A stretch of 64,000 nucleotides of DNA, taken from positions 2,790,001-2,854,000 of the forward strand of contig MSED01000001.1 of the NCBI GenBank assembly GCA_002099365.1. The letters run 5' to 3'. The notes beneath the pieces were generated by a model. The model was given only the letters and a program-made list of their open reading frames with translations, did no database searches and was not told the origin of the DNA. This DNA comes from Phialophora verrucosa (lineage: Eukaryota; Ascomycota; Eurotiomycetes; Chaetothyriales; Herpotrichiellaceae). Below, piece after piece: positions 1 to 9,970 of this stretch; position 1 is the stretch's first letter; each line of letters begins with the position of its first letter. The position numbers and the translations under genes are program-made.

Positions 1-501
1 CACCGCATAGTCATCCCTTCCATGCTGTCTCCAGCGCTTTATCCCCCCTGGTCAAGTCAACCTCCATACATCCTCCAATTCATGCATAGCCTCCGCGCCC
101 TCTTCACTACATTTCCCGACCGCCTGACAATGATGATGTCGCTTCCGCTGTCACTGTATCCTCGGTCTTCCGGACTCGTCAGATGGATCGAACTGCTGCA
201 TGACGGTATTCTCGAGCTTGCCCCTTTCCCGCATTCTGCGGAGGGCGACCTCAACGCCACCCGTGGCCCCTCCGGCACAACAGAAGAGCCGCCTCAAGGA
301 CTGCTGCAAGTCCATCGTCTACCAATGCTGCATGACCGCGGCAGCGGGGTTGGCACGTCTGAGAATGACTGGACCTTCACTCTCAGCCGGAGAAAGTTCA
401 CCATCAGGCCATTCAACCTGCCACCCATCGAAGGAGACATAAAGGCCCAGCAGGGAGCAGACTCGGACAAATCAACGAAGAAATCTGACGTGGAATTCTG
501 A
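1..501 (+). CDS. ELP4: Elongator complex subunit ELP4, 3' end only (5' end outside window)
   Basis: The reading frame is open from base 1 to the TGA at 499-501 (about 166 residues). It matches the C-terminal half of the Elp4/PAXNEB family: a helix ending in FPDRLT, a strand like LPLSLYPRSSGLVRW, the segment LLHDGILELAPFPH, then PPQGLLQVHRLP and a late SRRKFTIRPFNLPP block before an acidic tail ending in DVEF. Elp4 forms a RecA-like hexameric ring with Elp5 and Elp6. The ring assists Elongator in modifying wobble uridine (U34) of tRNAs. The first Met in the window (base 22) is internal, because the codons upstream of it are also family-like, so this is a truncation by the window edge and not a start. 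It converges on the next gene, which ends only 15 bp away. Confidence 0.85.
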   Translation, partial: HRIVIPSMLSPALYPPWSSQPPYILQFMHSLRALFTTFPDRLTMMMSLPLSLYPRSSGLVRWIELLHDGILELAPFPHSAEGDLNATRGPSGTTEEPPQGLLQVHRLPMLHDRGSGVGTSENDWTFTLSRRKFTIRPFNLPPIEGDIKAQQGADSDKSTKKSDVEF

Positions 502-516
502 ACGTGCCACGAGAAG

Positions 517-821
517 CTATGATATATCGTCGTCAGAATGCCATCCTTGCTTGTTAAGCATAGTCTCCATCTCAATATGCTCGGAGGACGAAGGCCCAGG
601 GTTGGTCATGGTTCGGAAGTACGTAGAGTCATAGGATCCATGGCGGGCAGCAGGCCCAGAGACTCGCCTACGAAATCTGTCGCCCAAACAGGAGGACAGG
701 GCGAGGAATGCTATTGTGCATTATCAGTAACCCACCGGACGCGGGACTCTCACCGAGACTCACCGAGAAGGAAGAGCAATGGGATGAACAGGAGTAAGGA
801 CAGAAGTAGGAGAATGCCCAT
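517..821 (-). CDS. small spliced single-pass membrane protein, 83 aa
   Basis: Exons 821-764 and 710-517 are separated by a 53-nt intron with a GTGAGT donor and a CACAATAG acceptor; phases join exactly to give 83 residues and a TAG stop. The start sits in a strong context (gccaccATGG). Residues 2-26 are almost entirely Leu, Ile, Phe, Pro and Ala and form a signal anchor or transmembrane helix. It is followed by a basic patch (DRFRRR) and a polar Ser/Tyr/Asp-rich tail ending in DDDIS, which predicts a single-pass protein with a soluble C-terminus. No family was recognised. Its 5' end faces SEN34 across a 0.58-kb shared promoter region and its 3' end converges on ELP4. A second GTGAG donor lies 10 nt downstream of the first, so frame-changing alternative splicing is possible. 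The model rests on splice and frame consistency, not homology. Confidence 0.55.
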
Positions 822-1402
822 GGTGGCTCTTCAGACACCAAAAGGACGAGGCTGCATAATGTCAAGAGACGGAGGTTGAGCTTTGGCACATTTGGCAAAG
901 GCCCGCGCCATGTCTGACAGAATAGGTTTTGCCTTGCCACGCTTTTTCCGACGCCTGGCCATTTCTGTCAGGCACGCCAAGGGAATATTTCGTTCTCATC
1001 TCGGACTCTCACCTTTTTTTCACTCACTTCTATCACCGTGCAAATCATGTAGACCCCACTCCACCGCTTGAACCAGGCCTTCAAGCTTTCGCTCATCAAC
1101 CGCACGACTTGGAAAAGCGTGAGAAGTCTGCTATTGCGCGCTTGCCGACCTCAAGACGTAGCCTCAGCCTATGTAACTGGTGAGTCAATTCCTTCATCTC
1201 TACAACCAATTTGCCTTGTATGATTAGAACAATTTTTTTAATCTGTCAATCCCCTGAGACGCCTCTTCGGAGGCCATGTGATTGAGAACGGAAAATCTTT
1301 ATTGAAATATGATTCCCAAAGCTCCAAAATCAATTCTACTCCTCTGCCGTTCAGTCGAAACGTCCACTGACTCCAAATATTATCAGGCAAACCACGGCTG
1401 GG
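822..1402. promoter_or_regulatory. shared intergenic region between the small membrane gene and SEN34
   Basis: 581 bp between two divergent starts. It contains a pyrimidine-rich stretch around 1008-1035 and short T-runs near 1230. A good donor-like GTGAGT at about 1180 could mark a 5'-UTR intron of SEN34. No open frame of convincing quality is seen. Confidence 0.4.
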
Positions 1403-2353
1403 ATGATGAATTCTTCCTCAGATCTGGGGTTCGATGTCTCGCCCGACCTTCCAGTGGCCATCTCACTGGTAGGAGGCAGATATCTTCTTTTCGACGTCAA
1501 AATCGTAACTTGGCTTCGCCGAGTGCATCGAATATGTGGCACCGCGCTCGGCACCCTTCCCATAGCTCCGTCTCAGAATTTGTTTCTCGGGGTGCCTATC
1601 GAGATCATGCCAGAGGAAGCGCAACTACTTGTTGAACGAAACATAGGCGTTGTTGTGGACGACTCTCGAGCTCATGATCAAGCCGTGCGGTCGAGGGATA
1701 GAGCTCATCGGGCTGATTACCTCGCCCGAATTGAGAAGCAGTCCAATCAAGTTAAGCAAGCCAAAGACCAGGAAAAGTTGGAGTCCAAAAGGCGTGGTCT
1801 TGAGAAGCAGTCTAAAAAACCGACCCATCCGTCGCGATCTACCCAAGCCGACACAGGACATGACCTGCTCGACTTTGACGAAGTTGACGCACCCCGTGGT
1901 GTGGCGGAAGAGGTCCAGGCAGCGGACGAAGAAGTAGTTGCGCAGGATGATTCTCCTGTCAAGGTGTTGCCTCTCACCGCGACATCAAACTCCTATCGAG
2001 TCACTCCTGCGACGTCCCGATTACTTCTCCCTTCCCCCCTATCTACACCCAGGTCGATGATCGAAGACCTTCCTCCAACCTACCCTCTCTACAGACATCT
2101 TCATGACAAAGGCTTCTTCATGACTCCAGGTCTTCGCTTCGGCTGTCAATACACCGTCTATCCCGGTGACCCACTCCGCTTCCACTCTCACTTCCTTGCG
2201 ATCGGCACGGAGTGGGATGAAGAGATCGATCTCATGGATATCGTCAGCGGGGGTAGGCTTGGTACCGGAGTGAAGAAAGGCTTCTTGCTAGGTGGCGCCA
2301 ATCCGGCAGATGGTGGTGTAAGGACTTTCAGCGTTGAGTGGGCGGCCATGTAG
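1403..2353 (+). CDS. SEN34: tRNA-splicing endonuclease catalytic subunit SEN34
   Basis: Single exon, 316 aa. The N-terminal part carries the Sen34 block GTLPIAPSQN followed by MPEEAQLL (about residues 50-76). A lysine- and glutamate-rich linker spans about 105-190. The C-terminal nuclease domain holds the family catalytic triad: Tyr253 in VYPGDPLRFH, His261, and Lys291 or Lys292 in GVKKGFLLGG. With Sen2, Sen15 and Sen54 this subunit removes introns from pre-tRNAs; Sen34 cuts the 3' splice site. Two tandem ATGs (1403 and 1406) are candidate starts, and the first is used here. The stop is about 106 bp from the stop of the convergent POP4 gene. Length and motif order are normal for fungi. Confidence 0.93.
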   Translation: MMNSSSDLGFDVSPDLPVAISLVGGRYLLFDVKIVTWLRRVHRICGTALGTLPIAPSQNLFLGVPIEIMPEEAQLLVERNIGVVVDDSRAHDQAVRSRDRAHRADYLARIEKQSNQVKQAKDQEKLESKRRGLEKQSKKPTHPSRSTQADTGHDLLDFDEVDAPRGVAEEVQAADEEVVAQDDSPVKVLPLTATSNSYRVTPATSRLLLPSPLSTPRSMIEDLPPTYPLYRHLHDKGFFMTPGLRFGCQYTVYPGDPLRFHSHFLAIGTEWDEEIDLMDIVSGGRLGTGVKKGFLLGGANPADGGVRTFSVEWAAM

Positions 2354-2459
2354 TGAGCCCGCGAGCCGAGCACCGAATATCCTCGCCTCGAACGTGCATG
2401 CCAACAGCCTACAGGCTGTAATAAGAATTGATGGTGGAGTCCTGCAAATCGAACTTCCC

Positions 2460-3221
2460 TCACAAGTAGTCCGTCACCTTCCATTTGAACTTCCGATTCG
2501 CCCTGTCGGCTGGCCTGAACTCGAACTGGCTCCCATGCAGTTCGAACACCAAGCTGCGCTCCTGCCTGTCACCCTCCTCTCCCCGCTGCTCTCCCTCATC
2601 GGCGACCTCGGCCAAAGGGATCTCATATCTGAAGACGGTATTCTTCTTCGGGACCACCCTCACCTCATCCTTGGGCGTAACAAGCACAAACGTGAACTTT
2701 GTATCCCGAACCACAATGCCCATGGTGCCCACCCTCCCCGCATCCGAACATCTCACGACCTCCACCTTTGCGCCATGAAAGTCGGCGCTGGCCAACAGTG
2801 GGCCGTGGCCCTGCGGTGTCACTGCCTTTCCAAAATTCTGCACAGCTTGTCCGTCTCTCACATACCCGAGGACCTCGAGCATATAGCCCACCCACATCCG
2901 ATGCAGGCCCTCATAAATCTCGTACCTCACTTCCTCCTTTTTCAGCTCGAACACGCCTAGCTCTCTCTTTTCTTTCGCGCTCAGAGGCCGTGGCTTTCTC
3001 TTGCGCAGATAGTATTCCTGTTTGCGCAGGCGGACGTGCCGCCGAAGGGCGCGCTTGTCTCTGTCGGTGGAGGCAGTTGGATTGAGGAGCAGGGGCTTGT
3101 TTTTTATTTTGTCGGCAAAGATGCGGGCCGCGGTGTCCGGGGAGTGTGCACGGGCGAGGAGAGTGTGCGCAGGATGGGACGGAGTGGTCGCCGGGATAGC
3201 CGTGCGCGGTGACGAGGTCAT
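2460..3221 (-). CDS. POP4: RNase P/MRP protein subunit POP4 (Rpp29)
   Basis: 253 aa from the ATG at 3221; an in-frame ATG at 3278 would add 19 residues but looks like leader. The N-terminal half is basic and helical (KRALRRHVRLRKQEYYLRKR), then ELKKEEVRYEIYEGLHRMW. The C-terminal Sm-like barrel is recognised from the GPLLASADFHGAKVEVVR strand, the GTMGIVVRDTKFTFVLVT segment and VVPKKNTVFRYEIP, all hallmarks of the Rpp29/Pop4 (archaeal aRpp29) family. It is a core protein of nuclear RNase P, which removes 5' leaders from pre-tRNA, and of RNase MRP. The gene is single-exon and convergent with SEN34. Confidence 0.92.
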   Translation of the reverse strand: MTSSPRTAIPATTPSHPAHTLLARAHSPDTAARIFADKIKNKPLLLNPTASTDRDKRALRRHVRLRKQEYYLRKRKPRPLSAKEKRELGVFELKKEEVRYEIYEGLHRMWVGYMLEVLGYVRDGQAVQNFGKAVTPQGHGPLLASADFHGAKVEVVRCSDAGRVGTMGIVVRDTKFTFVLVTPKDEVRVVPKKNTVFRYEIPLAEVADEGEQRGEEGDRQERSLVFELHGSQFEFRPADRANRKFKWKVTDYL

Positions 3222-4754
3222 AATGTCAGATTGGGAGGCGACGCTGTCGTCGTAGTACACACGTTGTGTATGTATCATGTAGGAATGAAAAACCTACTCT
3301 ATTGCGGAGCACGTGCCCTGAGGAGTAAGAAACGTGCTAGCAAGTGGCAGCTACGAAGTTCCGCCCACGTAACATGGCATGCAATGTTCATCTGTGTGTA
3401 ATATCGTTGATCATTCCCTCGCGAACAGGTCACAAAGGTGGAATTTTGCATCCTGCTTCAGCGACGTGCTCAGCTGCATTTTCTCCAACATGAAGAGCGG
3501 TGCTTGGACTGCGGACGACGTCACTCTTGGCAATGCCAATGAGCTAACCGGATTTGGTGCAGGCGGCACTCGGTGGGTGTTCTGTTGCTGAGACGAGCAT
3601 GAACCAAATATTCGTACTCGTACGAGTACTGTAGTACAGAGTACGAGTACAGAGTACGAGTACTCTATCCACAGCAGGATACTTCATATTACGAGGACGA
3701 ATAGGTCAGGGCAACTGCGTTCGCTTCCCTGGGTTCTGTTCATGCTCGTCTGTCTGACCCCCAACACCATCCTCAACCATACATTATGTGTTGTCCACAT
3801 CGCGATCTGCAAGAAGACAATCACACAGAACACCAAGCCTCGTGGCGGCGACGGGACTAAGCGGCATCCTTCAGCCAGGTGCGTGATCGGTTGTTATCAA
3901 GACTTCGGACAGACACCGCGCACAGGCCAACTTCTGGTGCCGATAGCCGTGTCCCGGTCTGCCCTAACCCCCCGGTGCTAAGAGCTTGATTTGTTAGGCG
4001 CTGATATCGCGTTCTCTTGGCAGCTTGGCATCGTCTACGGTCCTCATTACCGGGCGTACTGGCCGACGCGCAGTGGCCAGGGGGAGATTCCAAGCAACGC
4101 CCTAGAGACGCCTCGTTTCGTAGGTTCCCCAGACATGCGGCCGCTCGTGGGAAACGAGATGAACTGTGGTGCTTAAACTTTGAGCTGGACATCTGGCTCC
4201 CGCGTGCCGAGTACACAGTAGTACGTACTCGCCGTGGCAGCCACGTACACAGTGAGACAGTGCTGCGCGCCGCTGGATACTGCTCTTGACGGGTGAAAAG
4301 CAGGGGCCTGGAGAAGCGATTGAACTCAAAAAGGTTTATGTCTGCATACTAAGCATTCATGAAATCATGAACGCACGGATGATCCACCTGTTTCTATCTT
4401 CCTGCGGACGTGGTGGGTGTTCTTTATCTTACTCTCATTCACAGTGCCAGTCTATCATTTCCTATCACTTCCAAGCAGCACCCTTCGTTTGGCTTCTGGA
4501 TTTCTCTCTTTAAGGTGTTAGAAAAAGCAAGATCTGTTTGTCGTTGAAGATCATCCACAGCAGGCGAACGGCGTCCACGCTATTCCAATGCAACAAGGCC
4601 AGGGAAGGGAAGGCTCGGACGGTGGGAAGAGGCGCCATTCGACATTGTTCATCACTTCAATTTCTGGATAGAGGCTCTGTTGCTTCAGGGTCATTGCGTG
4701 GGTGTAGTAGCGAAGAGCGAACGAAGTCGGATGGGAAGAACAGAGAGGGAGACG
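3222..4754. other. 1.5-kb intergenic region, divergent promoters of POP4 and the cutinase
   Basis: No coding frame here is convincing on either strand. The region contains the GTAC-rich palindrome and tandem repeat listed separately (3614-3663) and a TC-rich segment near 4380-4470 that may be the core promoter or leader of the cutinase gene. Confidence 0.5.
3614..3663. repeat. perfect 16-bp palindrome plus 13-bp tandem duplication
   Basis: Bases 3614-3629 form the self-complementary GTACTCGTACGAGTAC. Bases 3638-3650 and 3651-3663 are identical 13-mers (agagtacgagtac) built from the same GTACGAGTAC core. The cluster lies in non-coding DNA between divergent genes; protein-binding or hairpin function is untested. 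Confidence 0.8.
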
Positions 4755-6000
4755 ATGAAGTTCTCGTGGCTCGTCGCCATCAGCGCGGCCCTCGTCCTCG
4801 GCGCGACACCAGTCCTCTCGCAGGATGGTTCCACGACACCTGAAGAAGACCCCAACTTGGTAGCCGACCCAGGCGTGGGCGACGACTCAAGCGCGGAACC
4901 CGACCCGGAACAGTTCCAAGAACCGATCCCCGAGGAAGGAAGTAAATATGAATACACAGGAGAAGAAGATTACTGGCATGGCCACCCACACCTCCCAGAC
5001 GGCTGCAACGACATCCGGATCTTCAGCGCCCGGGGGTCGAATGAGCCTTACCCAGGCCGCGGAGGGACAATGCTGGGGGTCTTGTGCTACCTGTTCGAGT
5101 CGACCGGCTTGTCGTGCGACTACGAAGACGTCGTCTACCCGGCCAACATCTCGTACTCGGGGCTTTTCTGCGAGTCGGCCAACGTTGGCGCCAACGCCGG
5201 TCAGGCTCAGATGGAGGCATATGCCCAACGATGTCCAGACTCGCGGTTGGTCCTGACGGGCTATTCTCAGGGCGGAAGTGTCGTCGGTGATATCCTGGGC
5301 GGCGGCGGGGGCCCGATCTTTGGGTGTGAACAACCCTACAACCCGTCGATGCCCAGGTCGACCGCGGCAGGGTCTAAGCGTAAGTATTATGACTTTCTAC
5401 GCCCTCCCTTTTTCACACTTCTCCATCGGTCCCAGTTCCCCCTCGTTTCCCGTTGGTTTGCACCATTCTATTCCTCACTAACACCTTTTAGTCGTCGCGG
5501 TCATGACGTTCGGCGACCCTCGCTTCACCGTCAACCAACCGTATAACATCGGGCGCGGATCGGGATTCAGTGGCGTCCTGGCACGCGAGGGCCAACAACT
5601 CGCCGACCTCAACCAATACAAGGACATCATCGCCATGTGGTGCAACGCGGGCGACCCCGTGTGCGCCGTGGGTAGCGAACCCGTCAACATCACCGCCCAT
5701 TGGTCCTACTACGACGAATACACCGACGTCGCGTCCCGATGGGTCGTGGCCACGGCGCTGGGCCAAACCGACCTCCGCCTCGACCTGGACCTTGACGGGC
5801 AGAACGACAGCGTGGTCTTGGATGGGTCGCATCCACCGAGCAATTTCACCGTCACCGGCAATGGGACTGGCAATGGAACTGCAAGTGGTAGTGGAGGGGA
5901 TGAAGATGCAGCGTGGAGCTTAAGAAGCTCCACCTCCAGCGGGATAGGTGTGCTCGGGCTCGTGGCGGTGGTTACCGCGGGTATAATCTCTATCATGTAA
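4755..6000 (+). CDS. secreted cutinase / acetylxylan esterase-like (CE5), GPI-anchored
   Basis: Exons 4755-5379 and 5492-6000, with a 112-nt intron (GTAAGT...TTTTAG), give 377 aa. Residues 1-22 are a signal peptide. Residues 23-75 are an acidic Glu/Asp/Pro-rich linker before the alpha/beta-hydrolase domain. The domain shows SARGSNEPYPG (oxyanion region), the nucleophile Ser171 in GYSQGG, Asp263 in CNAGDPVC and His278 in AHWSYYDE. These are the catalytic triad and cysteines of carbohydrate esterase family 5. The C-terminus has an NGTGNGTASGSGG linker and a terminal hydrophobic segment, consistent with a GPI-anchor signal. Substrate (cutin, acetyl-xylan or other esters) cannot be decided from sequence. 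The acidic N-terminal extension is longer than in classical cutinases of about 220 aa. Confidence 0.9.
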
Positions 6001-6678
6001 AAATAGTAATGAGAACATATGAGCGGGCGTTAATTACCGCGCGGGTATCATCTCTATCATGTAAACATAATAACGAGAACATATGAGAGCATGGGGTTGG
6101 ATTGGTTTGCTAGTGACCGGTTGTGCCCTCGCCCTGTCCGGCGGTAAGGCACTCACTCACAACCTACCCTCCCAGCCTTTGAGCGCTCCAGATACGGAGT
6201 CTCAGATGCCTCAGCCTTGCCAACCACTTCCTAAACCGCCACGACCCCCTGACCACAGACAGTCGTGAGTAAATCGTGTTTATTGTGTAGACTGACTGGC
6301 TCGGCCCCTGCAGGGGAGAAGAGGCCCCTCCCTCGTTCCCACGAGGACAGGCCAAAAGCCAGGGAAGGATAGAGTTCGCGTGACAATGCTTACTGTCACG
6401 ATGGTATTGACTTCTGCGAGAGCAGACACAGGATCAGTGGGTGGCCCCGACGATCGGCATTGTATCCGGGAAAAAACATATGCTCTCATGGTGCGCGAGG
6501 GAAAGGAAGGGTGGATGGGTTCATAAGGGACGTTAGCAATACCGCCACTACCTTCGCGCATGGCTAAAATATGAAGACCCACGGCTCTATCATGTCTATG
6601 TATTCCGCACTCTGATCGGGCGGTCCCTGACCTCGCGGGCACTGTCTAAGCTTAATGCTGGAATGCTGGTCCTTTGAT
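6001..6678. other. intergenic between convergent cutinase and amine oxidase genes
   Basis: About 680 bp of 3' flanks. The cutinase 3' end is partly duplicated: a segment resembling 5972-6023 (ttaccgcg..gtatcatctctatcatgtaa..) recurs at about 6033-6085, making an imperfect direct repeat of about 50 bp. No gene is seen. Confidence 0.45.
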
Positions 6679-8916
6679 TCATGAACAATGCCCGTTTCTC
6701 CCATCGGCCACCACCGCCACCCCATTCTCCATGACTTCCCCGTTGTGGCTGCCCGCCTCGCCATCGACCAACACACTCCGGTTGGCCGCCTGTGTACTCG
6801 GCGCCACATCCATGGCGGGATTCCGGGTGAAGAAATTCACGGGCTTGAGCCCCACGGCCATCTTCTCGCACGGCATGACCGGCCAGTCCTCCACGCGCGG
6901 ATTGTGCGTCGACCCAAACGTATGCCAGACGACAATGTCCTCGTTCCTCACGGCCGAGGAGCGGGCACCCTCACGCTGCTGTTGCCGCCGCTTGTCGATC
7001 CAGCTCGCGATCCCCTCCCCGCCGAACGATTGCATGGTATGGTTGCCGCTGGCGAAGAGTTCGTCGTCGTGGTACCGGGTGAGCCAGACGGCGTGGGCGG
7101 CGAATTCCGACCGCCTTGCGTGGTACGAGGACGGGTCGGCCAGGAGGAGCTGGCTGTAATACGGGTTTAGCTTGTAGGCGATCGGGGTCTGGGTGATCGG
7201 GTTGAGCACGTCCTCGTTGACGATCTTGAACGCCCTGTTGACGGTGTGGTCGAGGTCGAGGCCGCATTCTTGGTCAATGATCTGGTGCCGCGTGGTGTAT
7301 CCTACGCGGAATGGATTCGGGATGTGAGGATGTGCTCCATTCTGTGCGTCCGTCCCGGTCCCGCTCCATTCGTCAACAGGAAGGGGGTGACTCTCTTCGA
7401 CGAGCAGAGAGTTCCGCCAACCCCCCACCGCGGGGTCGATCCGCAGGCAGAACAAATGCTGGTGATATGGCGCCATGACTCCAGGGGCGACGTTCGTCCC
7501 AAAGGGCACGGTCTGTCCCACGGGTATGGGCACGGTCGACACAATCCCCGTGGCTCGCACCTCGTACTGCAGGCTCGCGTCCATGCCGAAGTAGAAGGCG
7601 AAGATGTACTCGTAGTTACTGACCGTGATGATGGTCTGCAGGACGAGGACCCTGCTGCGAGCGACGACGGCATTGCCGGTGCGGAAGTTTGTGTGTTTCC
7701 AGAGGATGCCGTCGTCGATCTCGTGGCAGCACACCGCGTTGGGGATCTTGATCGCATCGCCGCTGGACGTGACGTGCCAACCATCGAAGTATTTGATATG
7801 ACCAAGGCAATCGCAGCCGAGCTGGAGGTTGTTCGCGTTGCAGCCGGCGCCGTCGTTGCCGAGATCGAACGCCGCTTTCCTGGCGTAGGGCGTGCGAGGG
7901 TCTCCGTACGGGACGAACATCTCGGAGAGGCTGAGCCGGTAGAAGAGCGAGGAGCCGTCGTAACGAACGTCGTGCAGGGTCAGGCCTTCGCGGTAGTTGA
8001 AGCCCACGCGGATGTGCCATTTCTCCCACCGGATCAAGTTGCCGCTGGTGGTGAAGGACGGTCCTTCTGGTTGCGAGACGTGGTATGGCTTTGTTGTCGT
8101 GCGGCAAGGCGGTGCCACGTCGGGATGGTATTCGATTTCTGCCGAGAAAATCTTCGACCTGTCATATGGAGTTGCTTTTGTGGCAATTCCATCTGACGTC
8201 GACGCAGGGAGGTAGTAGATTTTGAGCACCTCGGCGGAGCCAGACATCTCGACACACAGGTCTAAGGGGTAGGCGTAGTGGTTTGCGTCCGGATGGTCGA
8301 TGAGACGCATGTAGAAGTAGCACTGCAGGACTCCTGTTTAGTCGATTGGCTATTGCGTGGCGGCTTCAGCGCCGACTTACCATTGTGATCTTCTGGCTCA
8401 TGTCGTTCATCCCGTCCGTCGCATATGTCCACGGCTCGATCTTGACGACGGCACCTTCCGGGAGTTGCATGTCTTTGATTGCAGCTTGCACTCGCGAATC
8501 ATTAAGACATGCTGCCTCGGTCTTGACCATATCATTCCCGTCAACATGCGGGTGTCGCCCGATAAGCTGCTCCCTATGCACAATCTCTCCCGACTCCACG
8601 TTGACCTTCAGCTCGTAGAAGTGCTCGCTGTCTCGCTTTGGGCCAAAGAACACCTGGACAGTCGCCAGCCGAGCGGGCTTCTTTCCTACCGGTTGTCCCT
8701 TATGTTCGGCATCTAGGAACAACATCATTTCCTCCTTTGGCGGTTCTGCAAGAGTGACGACCCGAAAATATGCTTCACTGTCCGAGAACGCTTTTCGGAC
8801 ATGTTTCGCGGTCTGAAGGGTCAATTTCAGTTTTTGTGAAGTCGCGAGGCTGCTCTTACTTGAGAGATCTCCTGGGGAGTCAAAGGATCCAACGGATGAG
8901 GAGTTGATATTGCCAT
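6679..8916 (-). CDS. copper-containing primary amine oxidase
   Basis: Three exons, 8916-8860, 8812-8381 and 8322-6679, give 710 aa. Both introns are in phase 0; the second uses CTGCAG before Cys-Tyr-Phe-Tyr. The order is two N-terminal N2/N3-type domains and then the catalytic domain. The topaquinone precursor is Tyr400 in VSNYEYIF. The likely catalytic base is Asp316 in AFDLGNDG. Copper ligands are His449 and His451 (PYHQHL) and a His near 635 in FGSTHNPRVEDWPVMP. Such enzymes oxidise primary amines to aldehyde, ammonia and hydrogen peroxide, letting fungi use amines as nitrogen source. Many fungal members are peroxisomal, but the C-terminus here ends in GHCS and lacks an SKL-like signal. 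A variable Asn/Gly/Val-rich tail follows the core. Confidence 0.94.
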
Positions 8917-9970
8917 CTTGCCGAATGACTCTGAATCCAGCTGATGGGCAATCCTGAATATCAGGGTCGGACTGCTACTTCTCTAAGGTTGTGAACCCTT
9001 GACGACGCTTGTTGCAGGGCGGATGTTCCCTGATACTTGTAAGTTTGGAGGAGTTGCTGCATGCTGTGGGAGGAGTTCCTGGCGCTAAGGGCGCGCCTTC
9101 TGACGGGATTTGGACTCAAAAGGAAAGCATATAAGGACAGAGCCGTGGTCTCCAAAGGTAGGTTGAGACGACGCCAATGGCATCGTGCCGATATACGGAG
9201 GTTTCCGCTCGTATGCGTGTGGCGGTTACGCAGTGGCCGGAAATACGCGCGACACCGGAACTTTCTAAGCAACCTAGGGAAAACTGAGCATATGGTTTTC
9301 ATCATCAGACCTCCTGCTGCAGCAGACGTGGGTTTGAAGCGAGAGAGGGAGAGAAGGAGACAGAGAGAAAATAGTCATAGATGGCGCAGCAACAACGGGA
9401 ACGATACAGAATCGCCGAGATACACACACAACAGGGATTCGTCTCGCCGGATCAACTCGAGGGAACTCGTCGTCACACCTGCCGCGGGTTTTCAGCTGTT
9501 TCAACGAGGATGGTCGCTAGCAACTTGGATGCCAGACCTCCTGGACGGCCCCGAGTGGAGAAGTTATAGCGCACTCTCCTGCAAAGCTTGGAAGCGACAA
9601 TGATGTGAGAGACCTTCTAGTGATCAGCGAGGAACTTGAACAAAGCCTTTTGATGAAGATAGACCGAGTAAAAGGCCCAATCAATGGAATTATGTCCAAG
9701 TGGATATTGCTTCCCATATTGAAGCATGCCCTCAACCGGACCTGGTATACATGCTTTCTCTTTGGTACACAGAGGCGAGAGTCGTCAAGAAAAGGGGGGC
9801 ACATCCTTCGAATCTCCATGCGGCCGCGGCTAGAAGCCACTCGGGCTGCTGCGTTAAGAAGGCATCCGGTGGATAAGAGGGCCAACACTTCTGGTCGTAG
9901 GCCATCCCGCAAAGAAAGTCTGTTGCTGGTAGTACAAAGTTGCTTTCGGGTCGTCAATTAGTCTAGAATT
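8917..9970. other. 1-kb region between amine oxidase and TOM20
   Basis: No supported gene. A TATA-like CATATAAGG lies at about 9128. A purine-rich GAGAGAGGGAGAGAAGGAGACAG-like tract covers about 9341-9370. Open frames on both strands (for example 9061-9603 and 9605-9961) lack recognisable domains or a good start. Confidence 0.4.

Noticed and set aside
1309..1635. upstream ATG frame overlapping SEN34
   Set aside because: Different frame from the clear Sen34 N-terminal motif; at most an upstream ORF.
9061..9603. 180-codon frame (+)
   Set aside because: Strongly basic, low-complexity composition, no domain, no splice support; lies in a promoter-like region.
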